A stretch of DNA of 64,000 nucleotides from Streptomyces sp. CB02959. GTDB lineage: Bacteria > Actinomycetota > Actinomycetes > Streptomycetales > Streptomycetaceae. The notes below the pieces were generated by a model. That model saw only the letters and a list, made by a program, of their open reading frames with translations, did no database searches and was not told the origin of the DNA. Position numbers and translations under genes: made by a program. Every line of letters begins with the position of its first letter. Positions within the stretch are counted from its first letter, which is position 1. This document shows positions 49,960 through 57,554 of this stretch, piece after piece. Where the stretch lies: NCBI RefSeq assembly GCF_002803155.1, contig NZ_NNBP01000027.1, positions 1-64,000 on the forward strand, written 5' to 3'.

Positions 49960-51717
49960 TCAGGCCGCGTAGCGGGTTTCGGCCAGGCGGTACAGACGGC
50001 GCCAGAAGAGGCGGTTGAGGCCGACGACGTACAGGCTCATCACGGCGACGCCGGCGATGAGGTGTGGGAAGTCGCCGTGGGCGGTGGCGCGGGAGATGTA
50101 GGCGCCCAGGCCGGTGGCGGTGAGGGTGGTGGCGCCGAAGGGGACGATCTCGGCGACGATCGAGGCGTTCCAGGCGCCGCCCGAGGCGGTGATGCCGCCG
50201 GTGACGTACGAGGGGAAGATGCCGGGGAGGATCAGCCGCCGCCAGCGTTGCCAGCCGTGGATGCCCAGGTCGTCCATGGCTTCGCGGAGGTCGGACGGGA
50301 TGGACATGGCACCGGCGATGGTGTTGAACAGGATGTACCACTGGGCGCCCAGTGCCATCAGCAGGACGCCGCCGACGTCGAGGGACAGGCCGGTCTTGAG
50401 GAAGAACCAGACGGCGAGCGGGAAGAGGAAGTTCGCCGGGAAGCTCGCCAGGATCTGGACCAACGGCTGGGCGATGCGCGTCAGTTTCGGGGAGAAGCCG
50501 ATCCGGACCCCGATGGGGACCCAGACCAGGGTGGCCCCGACAACCACCACGACCACCCGGGCGAGGGTCGCCAGGCCAAGCAGCAGGGGCTCGCCGAAGA
50601 CGCCGAGCCCGGTGCGGTCGTGCAGGTAACCGAAGAGGTCGATCAGGCCCCAGAGGATCATGCCGCCGGCCACGACGGCGAAGGTGATGTCTCCGGTGCG
50701 CTGTCGGCGTCGGTCGGTGAGCAGCGGTCGGTCGTCGGTGCCGAAGATCCGGCCCGCTCGGGCCAGTCCCCGTCCCACGGGCCGCAGCAGGCGTCCGGCC
50801 AGTTCGGGCCAGTGGGAGCGGCGCAGGAAGTCCAGGACGTAGGAGCGCTGGACCTCGCTCGCCTCGGACTGCTCGTTCTTGAACTTCTCCACCCAGGCCG
50901 TCAGCGGGCGCCAGAAGAGGAAGTTCACGCCGATGACCATGACGGCCATGGCGACGATCGCCCAGCCCACCTTGCCCAGGTCGCCGTCGGCGATGGCGGC
51001 ACCGGCGTAGGAGCCGACGCCGGGCAGGGCGTAGTCGCGGTTGTTGACGCTGATGGCCTCGGAGGCGACGAGGAAGAACCAGCCGCCGCCGAAGCTCATC
51101 ATGCCGTTCCAGACCAGCCCGATCGCCCCTGCCGGCAGTTCCACCTTCCAAAAGCGCATCCAGTGGGTGAAGCGGAACGAGCGGGAGAGTTCGTCCAGTT
51201 CGCGTGGGAGGGAGGTGAGGGAGTGGTAGAAGCCGAAGGTCATGTTCCACGCCTGTGAGGTGAAGATCGCGAAGATCGAGGCGCACTCCAGGCCCAGCAT
51301 CGAGCCGGGGAACAGGGCGATGAACCCGGTCACCGCGACGGTGAGGAAGCCCAGCACCGGCACGGACTGGAGGATGTCCAGAGCCGGGATGAGGATCCGC
51401 TCCAGGCGGCGGCTGCGGGCAGCGGCGTAGGCGTAGACGAAGGTGAAGACCGTCGAGGCCGCGAGCGCGACGAACATCCGCAGCAGGCTGCGTGCGGCGT
51501 CGTAGGGCAGTTGGCCGGGGTCGGTGTCGACGTGGACGTTCTGGCCGGTGGCGAAGCGGACCGTGGTGCCCTGGCCCACCCGCAAGGTGGCGTACAGCAG
51601 GACCAGCACGGCGGCGGCGACCACCACGTCCACCCAGCCCATCCGGGACATCCGGCCGGCGACCCGGGAGGGCAGGGAGGCCCGCACGACCTCCGGGCGG
51701 GTGGGGAACGACGACAT
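49960..51717 (-). CDS. ABC transporter permease with two fused membrane domains
   Basis: 585 aa from ATG 51717 (GGAGG 8 bases upstream; the 39-residue longer start is rejected). Two binding-protein-dependent permease domains are fused: the first about 60-290 (ILIPALDILQSVPVLGFLTV), the second about 370-585 (LVQILASFPANFLFPLAVWF, EAMDDLGIHGWQRWRRLILPG with the EAA-loop glycine). This duplicated architecture resembles COG4986 'anion transport, duplicated permease'. No substrate-binding protein gene exists nearby, so substrate recognition must be by the permease or an unlinked protein. Confidence 0.9.
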   Translation of the reverse strand: MSSFPTRPEVVRASLPSRVAGRMSRMGWVDVVVAAAVLVLLYATLRVGQGTTVRFATGQNVHVDTDPGQLPYDAARSLLRMFVALAASTVFTFVYAYAAARSRRLERILIPALDILQSVPVLGFLTVAVTGFIALFPGSMLGLECASIFAIFTSQAWNMTFGFYHSLTSLPRELDELSRSFRFTHWMRFWKVELPAGAIGLVWNGMMSFGGGWFFLVASEAISVNNRDYALPGVGSYAGAAIADGDLGKVGWAIVAMAVMVIGVNFLFWRPLTAWVEKFKNEQSEASEVQRSYVLDFLRRSHWPELAGRLLRPVGRGLARAGRIFGTDDRPLLTDRRRQRTGDITFAVVAGGMILWGLIDLFGYLHDRTGLGVFGEPLLLGLATLARVVVVVVGATLVWVPIGVRIGFSPKLTRIAQPLVQILASFPANFLFPLAVWFFLKTGLSLDVGGVLLMALGAQWYILFNTIAGAMSIPSDLREAMDDLGIHGWQRWRRLILPGIFPSYVTGGITASGGAWNASIVAEIVPFGATTLTATGLGAYISRATAHGDFPHLIAGVAVMSLYVVGLNRLFWRRLYRLAETRYAA

Positions 51718-51956
51718 CACATCAACCTCCGACCACACTGTGGCCCCGATGCCGCCCGCACCGCGACCGTGGCGGACATCCGTGACGCGGGTGCGGGGCG
51801 GTTTTCCGGCCCGGCGTGGGAGAAATTCAGACAAGGGAAGAACGCCTGCCGCGGGGGCCTGTCACGGCTCGTGCGGCGGGATCGAGGCGAACGGGCAAGG
51901 CACTGCGGGCGTGGCCACGGCTGCCGGGTGGACACCGGAAGAAGGCGGCGGACGCG

Positions 51957-52004
51957 TCAGTGGCTGCCGGTGAGGCAGCGGGGACTGAGGGGGTCTTGAC
52001 CCAT
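51957..52004 (-). CDS. 15-codon leader ORF upstream of the ABC operon
   Basis: ATG at 52004 preceded by GGAGGCAGCC; the peptide is MGQDPLSPRCLTGSH, ending 239 bp before the permease start in a long (about 380 nt) leader. It has a good Shine-Dalgarno, and its DP/P content recalls leader peptides such as Salmonella MgtL, where acidic and proline codons sense Mg2+-dependent ribosome stability. Translation has not been shown. Confidence 0.45.
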   Translation of the reverse strand: MGQDPLSPRCLTGSH

Positions 52005-52097
52005 GGCTGCCTCCGTTCCGTGATGCGGTTCCACGGCGCCCGCGGGATGCCGCATCCGAAGTGCGGTGGGGCGTGCGCCGCGAGCAGTCTGCCGGTT

Positions 52098-52117
52098 ATT
52101 GCATCCATACGCAAATA
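52098..52117 (+). promoter_or_regulatory. ArsR-type operator in the ABC-side promoter region
   Basis: ATTGCATCCATACGCAAATA: TTGC-N8-GCAAATA. It lies 380 bp upstream of the permease start, about 95 bp upstream of the leader ORF, where the leftward promoter is expected. Confidence 0.65.
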
Positions 52118-52251
52118 AATGCGGCGCCGACATGGCCGCACCCTTGGGGCGAATTACACATACCCGCACATATACAGAGAAGTGCAGGCCAAAGCCCTGC
52201 GAGTGCAAGGCGGATGCCCTCGCATCCATCGACCGCCAGGCGCCAGGCTTA

Positions 52252-52271
52252 CTTGCGTCGATGTGCAAATA
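52252..52271 (+). promoter_or_regulatory. ArsR-type operator in the NRAMP-side promoter region
   Basis: CTTGCGTCGATGTGCAAATA: TTGC-N8-GCAAATA, 33 bp before the M-box, where the rightward promoter is expected. Same core and spacing as the other two sites. Confidence 0.68.
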
Positions 52272-52303
52272 GGTGCAGACTCTGAGGCGTTTGAAGAAGG
52301 CAC

Positions 52304-52458
52304 CTCGTTCGGTGAGGCGTCTGCAACGGACACAGGCCACTGACCCCACGACGTCGAGAGACGCCCAGGGTCAGGACAGGTCTCCCCGGCCCAAGGGGTG
52401 ACCCCAAGTGGCTTCCCCCACAGGGGATTACGCCGTGCAGTGCCAAAGCTCTGACGAG
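52304..52458 (+). promoter_or_regulatory. M-box (ykoK-type) Mg2+ riboswitch
   Basis: The conserved M-box strands are visible: GGTGAGGC at 52311-52318 and GCAGTGCCAAAGCTCTGACGA at 52437-52457 (canonical ACAGTGCTAAAGCTCTACGA). P1 closes as CTCGT (52304-52308) with ACGAG (52454-52458). TGACCC (52341-52346) pairs with GGGTCA (52368-52373). GGCCACT (52335-52341) can pair with AGTGGC (52407-52412). M-boxes switch off magnesium transporter genes when Mg2+ is high (established). Here it precedes the NRAMP-type gene by about 310 nt. Confidence 0.85.
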
Positions 52459-52467
52459 ATGGGGTGA

Positions 52468-52486
52468 ACCGGCCCGGGAGGCCGGT
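52468..52486 (+). promoter_or_regulatory. hairpin just after the M-box
   Basis: ACCGGCC (52468-52474), 5-nt loop, GGCCGGT (52480-52486), directly downstream of P1. It may be the expression-platform terminator, although no T-tract follows. Confidence 0.5.
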
Positions 52487-52546
52487 CCGCTCCTTGCCGA
52501 GTCGTACGGCGCCCCCGCGCGCCCCGGCCGGGAGGAGGCGAGAGAC

Positions 52547-52624
52547 ATGGACCGCGGTCCTCATAGTCCGGGCCACAGTTGGCCCCACCTCCGTCTGCGC
52601 TCGCTCCGTCCCGGCATGCGGTAA
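52547..52624 (+). CDS. 25-codon leader ORF between M-box and NRAMP gene
   Basis: ATG 52547 preceded by GGAGGAGGCGAGAGAC, a near-perfect Shine-Dalgarno. The peptide starts MDRGPHSPGHSWPH, is basic in the second half and stops at TAA 52622-52624, 144 nt before the NRAMP start. Placement between riboswitch and gene suggests a second, translation-dependent layer of control. Function is inferred only. Confidence 0.5.
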   Translation: MDRGPHSPGHSWPHLRLRSLRPGMR

Positions 52625-52736
52625 CCGCCCTCTGCGCGCTCCTCGCGCCCCTGCCCCGGTACCCGTGCGGCCTGCCGCCGCCGCGGGTCGTCGGCCTGCG
52701 CGCCGAGGGCAACGGGTTGCCCACGCATGCCCAAAA

Positions 52737-52761
52737 CCTCCCCCCTCGGGGGAACGGGAGG
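52737..52761 (+). promoter_or_regulatory. hairpin masking the NRAMP Shine-Dalgarno
   Basis: CCTCCC (52737-52742) pairs with GGGAGG (52756-52761), extended by inner CCC/GGG pairs. GGGAGG is the ribosome binding site 8 bases before ATG 52769, so folding would block initiation. Confidence 0.6.
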
Positions 52762-52768
52762 CCCTGCC

Positions 52769-54421
52769 ATGACCGAAACCACGCTCACCAATCCGACCGC
52801 TCCGGCACCGCGCGCCGCCGTCCTCGACGACGCCCACGTCGGCGACATCCGCGGTGCCCTCGGCACCATCAAGCAAGGCGACACCGCCCCGCGCCACGGC
52901 CTGTCCGCGAAGCTCAAGACCCTGCTCGCGATCATCGGTCCCGGCCTGATCGTGATGGTCGGCGACAACGACGCCGGTGCCTTCGGCACCTACACCCAGG
53001 CCGGCCAGAACTACGGCACCCGCCTGCTGTGGACCCTGCTGCTGCTCGTCCCGGTCCTCTACGTCAACCAGGAGATGGTGCTCCGACTGGGCGCCGTGAC
53101 AGGGGTGGGGCACGCCCGGCTCATCCTGGAGCGGTTCGGGAAGTTCTGGGGCGCGTTCTCGGTCATCGACCTGTTCCTGCTCAACGCGCTGACCATCGTC
53201 ACCGAGTTCATAGGCGTGACCCTCGCCGTCGGCTACCTCGGACTGCCGAAGACCGCCAGCGTGCTGGTCGCCGCCGCGGTGGTGATCGTCGCCGCCTCCA
53301 CCGGGTCCTTCCGCCGCTTCGAGCGCACCGCGGTCCTGCTGTGCCTGGGGTCGCTGCTGCTGATCCCGATCTACTTCATCGCCCACCCCGCCACCTCACA
53401 GATGGCGCACGACTTCGTCGTCCCCGGCCTGCCGGCCCACTCCCAACTCTCCGACGTCATGCTGCTGATCATCGCGATCGTCGGCACCACCGTCGCGCCC
53501 TGGCAGCTCTTCTTCCAGCAGTCCTACGTCATCGACAAGCGCATCACCCCGCGCTTCATGCGCTACGAGAAGGCCGACCTGTGGATCGGCATCGTCATCG
53601 TGGTCATCGGCGCGGCGGCGATGATGGGCTTCACCGCGGTCGCGTTCGCCGGTACCGGCGGCTTCGGGAAGTTCGACGACGCGGCGGGCGTCGCACACGG
53701 CCTGGAGGCGTACGCGGGCAAGACCGCCGGCGTGCTCTTCGCCATCGCGCTGCTCGACGCCTCGATCATCGGCGCCTCGGCGGTGTCACTGTCCACCGCC
53801 TACGCGCTCGGCGACGTCCTGGGCCTCAAGCACTCCCTGCACCGCGGCATCAAGGGCGCCAAGGGCTTCTACGCCGTCTTCGCCGGCCTCATCCTCACCG
53901 CCGCGATCATCGTGATCATCCCCGGCTCCCCACTGGGCCTGCTCACCGAAGGCGTCCAGACCCTCGCCGGCGTCCTGCTGCCCTCCGCCTCGGTCTTCCT
54001 GCTCCTGCTGTGCAACGACCGTGCCGTACTGGGCCCGTGGGTCAACGGCAAGGCCATGAACGCCTTCACCTCCTTCGTGGTCGCCGTCCTGGTCACCCTC
54101 TCCGTCATCCTGACCGCCGCCGTCCTCTTCCCCGACCTCACCTCCGCCGCGATCCTGGAGATCATGGCGATCTGCGGCGTCGCCGGCCTACTGGCCCTCG
54201 GCTACGCGGAACTGCGTCGTCGACGCAAGGGCTGGAGCCGCAGCGGCCGCCCGATCGACCGCACGGGCAAGGAAACCTGGCGGATGCCCCCGCTGGACCA
54301 ACTGCCGGCCCCCGTCCTGTCCACCGGCCGCAAGATCGGCCTGACCGCCCTGCGCACCTACCTGCTGGTCGCAATGGTCCTGGTGATCGTCCGCATCGTC
54401 CAACTCGCCATGGGCGCCTGA
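52769..54421 (+). CDS. NRAMP-related (NrMT-like) divalent cation transporter, probably Mg2+
   Basis: 550 aa from ATG 52769. About 11 helices. In true Nramp Mn/Fe transporters helix 1 carries DPGN and helix 6 carries MPH. Here helix 1 reads VGDNDAGAFGTYTQAG (DNDAG at 66-70) and helix 6 reads GTTVAPWQLFFQQS (APW at 243-245), with the manganese-selective methionine lost. These changes are those of NRAMP-related magnesium transporters, some of which are known to be under M-box control. The M-box upstream agrees. The upstream in-frame ATG at 52727 is rejected because it precedes the clear GGGAGG site. Confidence 0.88.
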   Translation: MTETTLTNPTAPAPRAAVLDDAHVGDIRGALGTIKQGDTAPRHGLSAKLKTLLAIIGPGLIVMVGDNDAGAFGTYTQAGQNYGTRLLWTLLLLVPVLYVNQEMVLRLGAVTGVGHARLILERFGKFWGAFSVIDLFLLNALTIVTEFIGVTLAVGYLGLPKTASVLVAAAVVIVAASTGSFRRFERTAVLLCLGSLLLIPIYFIAHPATSQMAHDFVVPGLPAHSQLSDVMLLIIAIVGTTVAPWQLFFQQSYVIDKRITPRFMRYEKADLWIGIVIVVIGAAAMMGFTAVAFAGTGGFGKFDDAAGVAHGLEAYAGKTAGVLFAIALLDASIIGASAVSLSTAYALGDVLGLKHSLHRGIKGAKGFYAVFAGLILTAAIIVIIPGSPLGLLTEGVQTLAGVLLPSASVFLLLLCNDRAVLGPWVNGKAMNAFTSFVVAVLVTLSVILTAAVLFPDLTSAAILEIMAICGVAGLLALGYAELRRRRKGWSRSGRPIDRTGKETWRMPPLDQLPAPVLSTGRKIGLTALRTYLLVAMVLVIVRIVQLAMGA

Positions 54422-54497
54422 CCGCCCACCCGATCAGGTGGCGGCGGGACCTCCCCGCCCGCCGCCACCAACGCCCCGTACGAAGGAGGGAGGGCCC

Positions 54498-54839
54498 ATG
54501 CGCCTGCTCTCGTACCTCACCGGCACCCGGCCCACCACGCCACTCCGACGCCCCCGCGACGCCACCAGCCACCGCGCCGGCCCTTACGCCACCGGCCACA
54601 TCTGCCCGCGGGTCCGTTTGACCCTGCACGACGGCACTGAGCGGGACTACCTCCTCGACGGCCCGAGCAGCTGCCCGCGGCCCCGGGGCCCGCACGCCAC
54701 GTACGAACAGCGCGTACACCTCGCCTACGTCCTCGCCCGCCAGGGCCACGACACCTGCTGGCTCGCCCGTTTCGCCGACCTGCCGCTGCCCGCCGCCGAG
54801 CGCGTCACCGAGGCCGCCGCCAGGGCCGACCGCACCTGA
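54498..54839 (+). CDS. small hypothetical protein, 113 aa
   Basis: Starts at ATG 54498 with GAAGGAGGGAGG upstream, 76 bp after the transporter stop, so probably in its operon. No family is recognised. It is Arg/His/Pro-rich at the N terminus, then TGHICPRVRLTLHDGTERDYLLDGPSSCP and a helical end with YEQRVHLAYVLARQGHDTCW and ERVTEAAARA. Three cysteines are present. It is predicted soluble. Role unknown; it may be an accessory of the transporter. Confidence 0.6.
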   Translation: MRLLSYLTGTRPTTPLRRPRDATSHRAGPYATGHICPRVRLTLHDGTERDYLLDGPSSCPRPRGPHATYEQRVHLAYVLARQGHDTCWLARFADLPLPAAERVTEAAARADRT

Positions 54840-54969
54840 TACGGCCAAGTGCGCCGCACGGGGCCATCGGGTCCGGACCGGCGCGCAAGCCCGCACACCG
54901 CCGACGTGTTCGTCCACCCGCGGCCAGTCCGCCCGGATTGCCGCGCCACTCTACGGAGGTGACTCCCCC

Positions 54970-55245
54970 ATGTCCGTCTTCAGCGCTGTCCACATCCGCC
55001 GCACCGCCACCGCCATTCACGGTCGGAACGCCGGCCGCAGCATCCTCGGCGCGCTCGCCATCGCGGCCCGCCGCATCGCCGACAGCCCCCTCGACAGCAC
55101 CGTCCTGCACACGGTCCCCGGCCCGGCGCACGTGCCCGAGTCCACCACCGAGGAGCGCCCCGCCCGCCCGCACGCCCGCTGGCACGCCGTCCCGGACTCC
55201 CAGGGCCGTCGGCGCCTCGAAGCGCACTGGCACATAACTCCCTGA
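54970..55245 (+). CDS. small hypothetical protein, 91 aa
   Basis: ATG 54970 is preceded by CGGAGGTGACTCCCCC, a good Shine-Dalgarno. The protein has a helical N-terminal half (GRSILGALAIAARRIADSP) and a His/Trp-containing tail (ARWHAVPDSQGRRRLEAHWH). No family recognised and no membrane segment. It is followed by a terminator hairpin, so it probably ends the transcription unit begun at the NRAMP gene. Confidence 0.55.
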   Translation: MSVFSAVHIRRTATAIHGRNAGRSILGALAIAARRIADSPLDSTVLHTVPGPAHVPESTTEERPARPHARWHAVPDSQGRRRLEAHWHITP

Positions 55246-55262
55246 CTCCCCGCACGGAAAGC

Positions 55263-55295
55263 AGCGGTCCGGCAGGCGTTTCCCGCCGGACCGCT
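55263..55295 (+). terminator. terminator after the NRAMP-hypothetical unit
   Basis: AGCGGTCCGGC (55263-55273), 11-nt loop, GCCGGACCGCT (55285-55295) followed by TT. Perfect 11-bp stem. Confidence 0.75.
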
Positions 55296-55493
55296 TTGGC
55301 GCATCCGCGAGCGGCGCCCTCATCCCCTGCGCCTGACTGCACATCAGCTGACGGGACACCCAGGACACCGATTCGGCCACGTCGCCGGGCGGATACACCC
55401 CACCGAACAAGTGCCGGCCCCAGTTGGTAGGACCTTCACCGACCCCCGGATGAACAAGGCCGCATGGCGAGCGCCCGACAGCCGACCCCGTTT

Positions 55494-55516
55494 GACCTTG
55501 ACACGGTGACAAGGTC
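55494..55516 (+). promoter_or_regulatory. MerR-type operator/promoter dyad
   Basis: GACCTTG (55494-55500), 9 bases, CAAGGTC (55510-55516): perfect 7-bp arms, with TTGACC overlapping the left arm as a -35-like element. MerR regulators bind dyads lying in a long spacer between -35 and -10. It sits 27 bp before the HEAT gene start, upstream of the gene pair ending in a MerR protein. Confidence 0.72.
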
Positions 55517-55543
55517 TTCACTGCTTCCCAAGGAGGTGGTCCG

Positions 55544-56215
55544 ATGACCATGACGAGACAGGACACGGATGCGATACGAGCGCTCCAGGGACTGGAGGAC
55601 AGCAGTTCGTCCGTGCGACTGCAGGCTGCTCTGGCGGTCGGTACGGCGCCTGACCCGCGCTTCGTCGACAAGCTCATCGAGCGATGCGCGATCGAGCCGG
55701 AGTTCTTCGTCCGCGACATGCTGACCTGGGCCCTCGTCCGCCACCCGGTGTCCCTGACGCTCCCCCGACTGGTCCGTGAAGTCCGCTCGGGGCGTGCGCA
55801 GGCACGGAGCCAGGCGCTGCACACACTGTCCAAGATCGGGGACCGGCAGGCGTGGCCGGCGATCACACGGGCACTGTTGTCCGACGCCGACAACGAGGTG
55901 GCGCGGAGCGCCTGGCGGGCCGCGGTCGCACTCGTGCCGGAAGGTCAGGAGTCCCCCCTGGCCACGGCGCTGGCAACGCAGCTCGGGCGCGGTGAGCGGG
56001 AAACACAGCTGAGTCTCAGCCAGGCGCTGGTCGCGCTGGGTGAAGTGATCGTGCCGGTTCTGCACGCCGCGACGACGGCTGATGACCCGGGCGTGCGTGC
56101 GCACGCGCTCGCCACACAACGGCTGCTGCGCGACGCGAACGCCGGATTCGAATTGGCGATCGAGGAGGCCAAGCGCATCGTGGCCCTCGCCAGGGCCCCT
56201 CAGGACGGACAATAA
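55544..56215 (+). CDS. HEAT-repeat protein, partner of MerR-HEAT regulator
   Basis: 223 aa from ATG 55544 (AAGGAGGTGG upstream). HEAT/PBS-lyase-like repeats throughout: DSSSSVRLQAALAVGTAPDPRFVDKLIERC, VRDMLTWALVRHP, ARSQALHTLSKIGDRQAWPAI, VARSAWRAAVALVPEG and DPGVRAHALATQRLL. No catalytic motif. The stop is 5 bp before the MerR-HEAT start, so the two are co-translated or coupled. Shared repeats suggest the two proteins interact or have a common origin. Confidence 0.8.
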   Translation: MTMTRQDTDAIRALQGLEDSSSSVRLQAALAVGTAPDPRFVDKLIERCAIEPEFFVRDMLTWALVRHPVSLTLPRLVREVRSGRAQARSQALHTLSKIGDRQAWPAITRALLSDADNEVARSAWRAAVALVPEGQESPLATALATQLGRGERETQLSLSQALVALGEVIVPVLHAATTADDPGVRAHALATQRLLRDANAGFELAIEEAKRIVALARAPQDGQ

Positions 56216-56220
56216 GAACT

Positions 56221-57225
56221 GTGCTGATCGGTGAGGTGGCGAGACGGTCCGGGGTCAGTGCCCGCATGCTCCGGCATTACGAATCGCTCGGTCTGGTGCG
56301 GCCATCGGGCCGTACGGACTCCGGTTATCGGGAGTACTCCGCGAAGGACATCCGGCGGATCTTCCACATCGAGAGCCTGCGGTCGCTGGGTCTGTCGCTG
56401 CGCGAGATCGGGCGCGCGCTCGACGATCCCGGTTTCACGCCCTCGGCACTCGTCGGCGACCTCATCCGTCAGACACGCGACCGCATCGCGGCCGAGAACG
56501 AGCTGCTCACGCGGCTGCGCCGGATCGACGCCGCGGACCCCACCGGCTGGGAGGACGTCCTCCAGGTCGTTGCGCTCCTCCAGGCACTGGGGTCTCAGAG
56601 CGCCGACACCCGCCAGCGCGCGGCCCTCTCCTCGGCCGACGGAGTTGCGGTGCCGGTGGAGGCCCTGGTCGAGGCGGCACTGAGCGAGACGGAGCCGAAC
56701 GTCGCCGGCGCCCTTCGATGGGCGCTGGCGCAGTCGGGCGACGGCGGCCCGGCACTGCTGGCGAAGGGCCTCGGCTCACCGGTGGCCGCGGTGCGGAGAC
56801 GCGCCGTCCAGTCCCTCGCCGAGATGCCCGGTGGTGAGGCAACTGCGCACCTGCGGGACGCTCTCATGGACCCCGACGTCGGGGTCCGCGGGTATGCGGC
56901 TCTGGCGCTCGGGACACGTGGAGTGGCCGAAGCGGTCCCGACGCTCATCGACATGATCGTGGCGGGAAGGAACGACACCGATGCCGCCGACGCACTGAGC
57001 AAGCTGGCGAACGACACCGCGACGACCGATCAGATCGCGACCAGGCTCGTCGACCGCCTCGCCCACGACGCCACTGAAACGCCTGCACGCGGACGGCTGA
57101 CCCAAGCACTGGCGGGCATTCCGGGGACGACGGCGTCATGTGCCCTCGTGGAGCTGTCGCATGACGAGGACCGGACTGTTGCGCTGACTGCCGCATACCT
57201 TCTTCAGCTCCGCGACGCACGGTGA
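56221..57225 (+). CDS. MerR-family regulator fused to HEAT repeats
   Basis: 334 aa from GTG 56221. The N-terminal MerR helix-turn-helix and wing are clear: LIGEVARRSGVSARMLRHYESLGLVRPSGRTDSGYREYS. A dimerisation helix follows (IRQTRDRIAAENELLTRLRRI). Residues about 130-334 are HEAT repeats (EPNVAGALRWALAQSGDGG, SPVAAVRRRAVQSLAEMPGG, DPDVGVRGYAALALGTRGV). There is no C-terminal metal or drug pocket of classical MerR proteins; the solenoid probably senses a protein partner. It presumably autoregulates from the dyad at 55494-55516. Confidence 0.9.
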   Translation: MLIGEVARRSGVSARMLRHYESLGLVRPSGRTDSGYREYSAKDIRRIFHIESLRSLGLSLREIGRALDDPGFTPSALVGDLIRQTRDRIAAENELLTRLRRIDAADPTGWEDVLQVVALLQALGSQSADTRQRAALSSADGVAVPVEALVEAALSETEPNVAGALRWALAQSGDGGPALLAKGLGSPVAAVRRRAVQSLAEMPGGEATAHLRDALMDPDVGVRGYAALALGTRGVAEAVPTLIDMIVAGRNDTDAADALSKLANDTATTDQIATRLVDRLAHDATETPARGRLTQALAGIPGTTASCALVELSHDEDRTVALTAAYLLQLRDAR

Positions 57226-57323
57226 TGGATCTCTCCCCCTCCGCCCCGCACGAGGCCCGCGGGACGGAGGGGTCCCGGCCCTGTCGCCGTCCCCCGAAAG
57301 GGCCAGCGGACTCACTGATCGTT

Positions 57324-57490
57324 TCAGAATGCGGTGGGTAGCCGCCTCAAGCAGATGATGGCGCAGGCGAGTTGGCGGAGTCCCCGATGGAGGTCTGCGC
57401 GTATCTCGTAGCGGATGCGCAGGCGCTTGAACTGGTGCAGCCACGCAAAGGTTCTCTCTACCCCCCACCGGCCCAGAGAAGTCCCACGGG
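57324..57490 (-). pseudogene. IS5-type transposase C-terminal fragment
   Basis: The minus strand reads VERTFAWLHQFKRLRIRYE and then RADLHRGLRQLACAIICLRR, stop at 57324. This is the C terminus of a common Streptomyces IS5-type transposase. Only about 55 codons remain. Confidence 0.85.
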
Positions 57491-57554
57491 CTCTCTCCGC
57501 GCCTCCCGCGAACCAGCTTTGCGCTGGTCAGTGTGATGACGGAGGTGCTGCCCG

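Larger units (their letters stand above)
55246..55543. other. intergenic region with terminator and MerR-type promoter
   Basis: About 300 bp holding the terminator at 55263-55295 and the dyad at 55494-55516; no gene. Confidence 0.6.

Noticed and set aside
52098-52271. CRISPR-like spacing of TTGC/GCAAATA motifs
   Set aside because: Only two local copies 150 bp apart and one distant; no repeat-spacer array anywhere in the window.
52579-54621. 680-codon plus-strand frame overlapping the NRAMP gene in another phase
   Set aside because: Arg/Pro/His-rich out-of-phase shadow; transporter helices are in the other frame with a good ribosome site.
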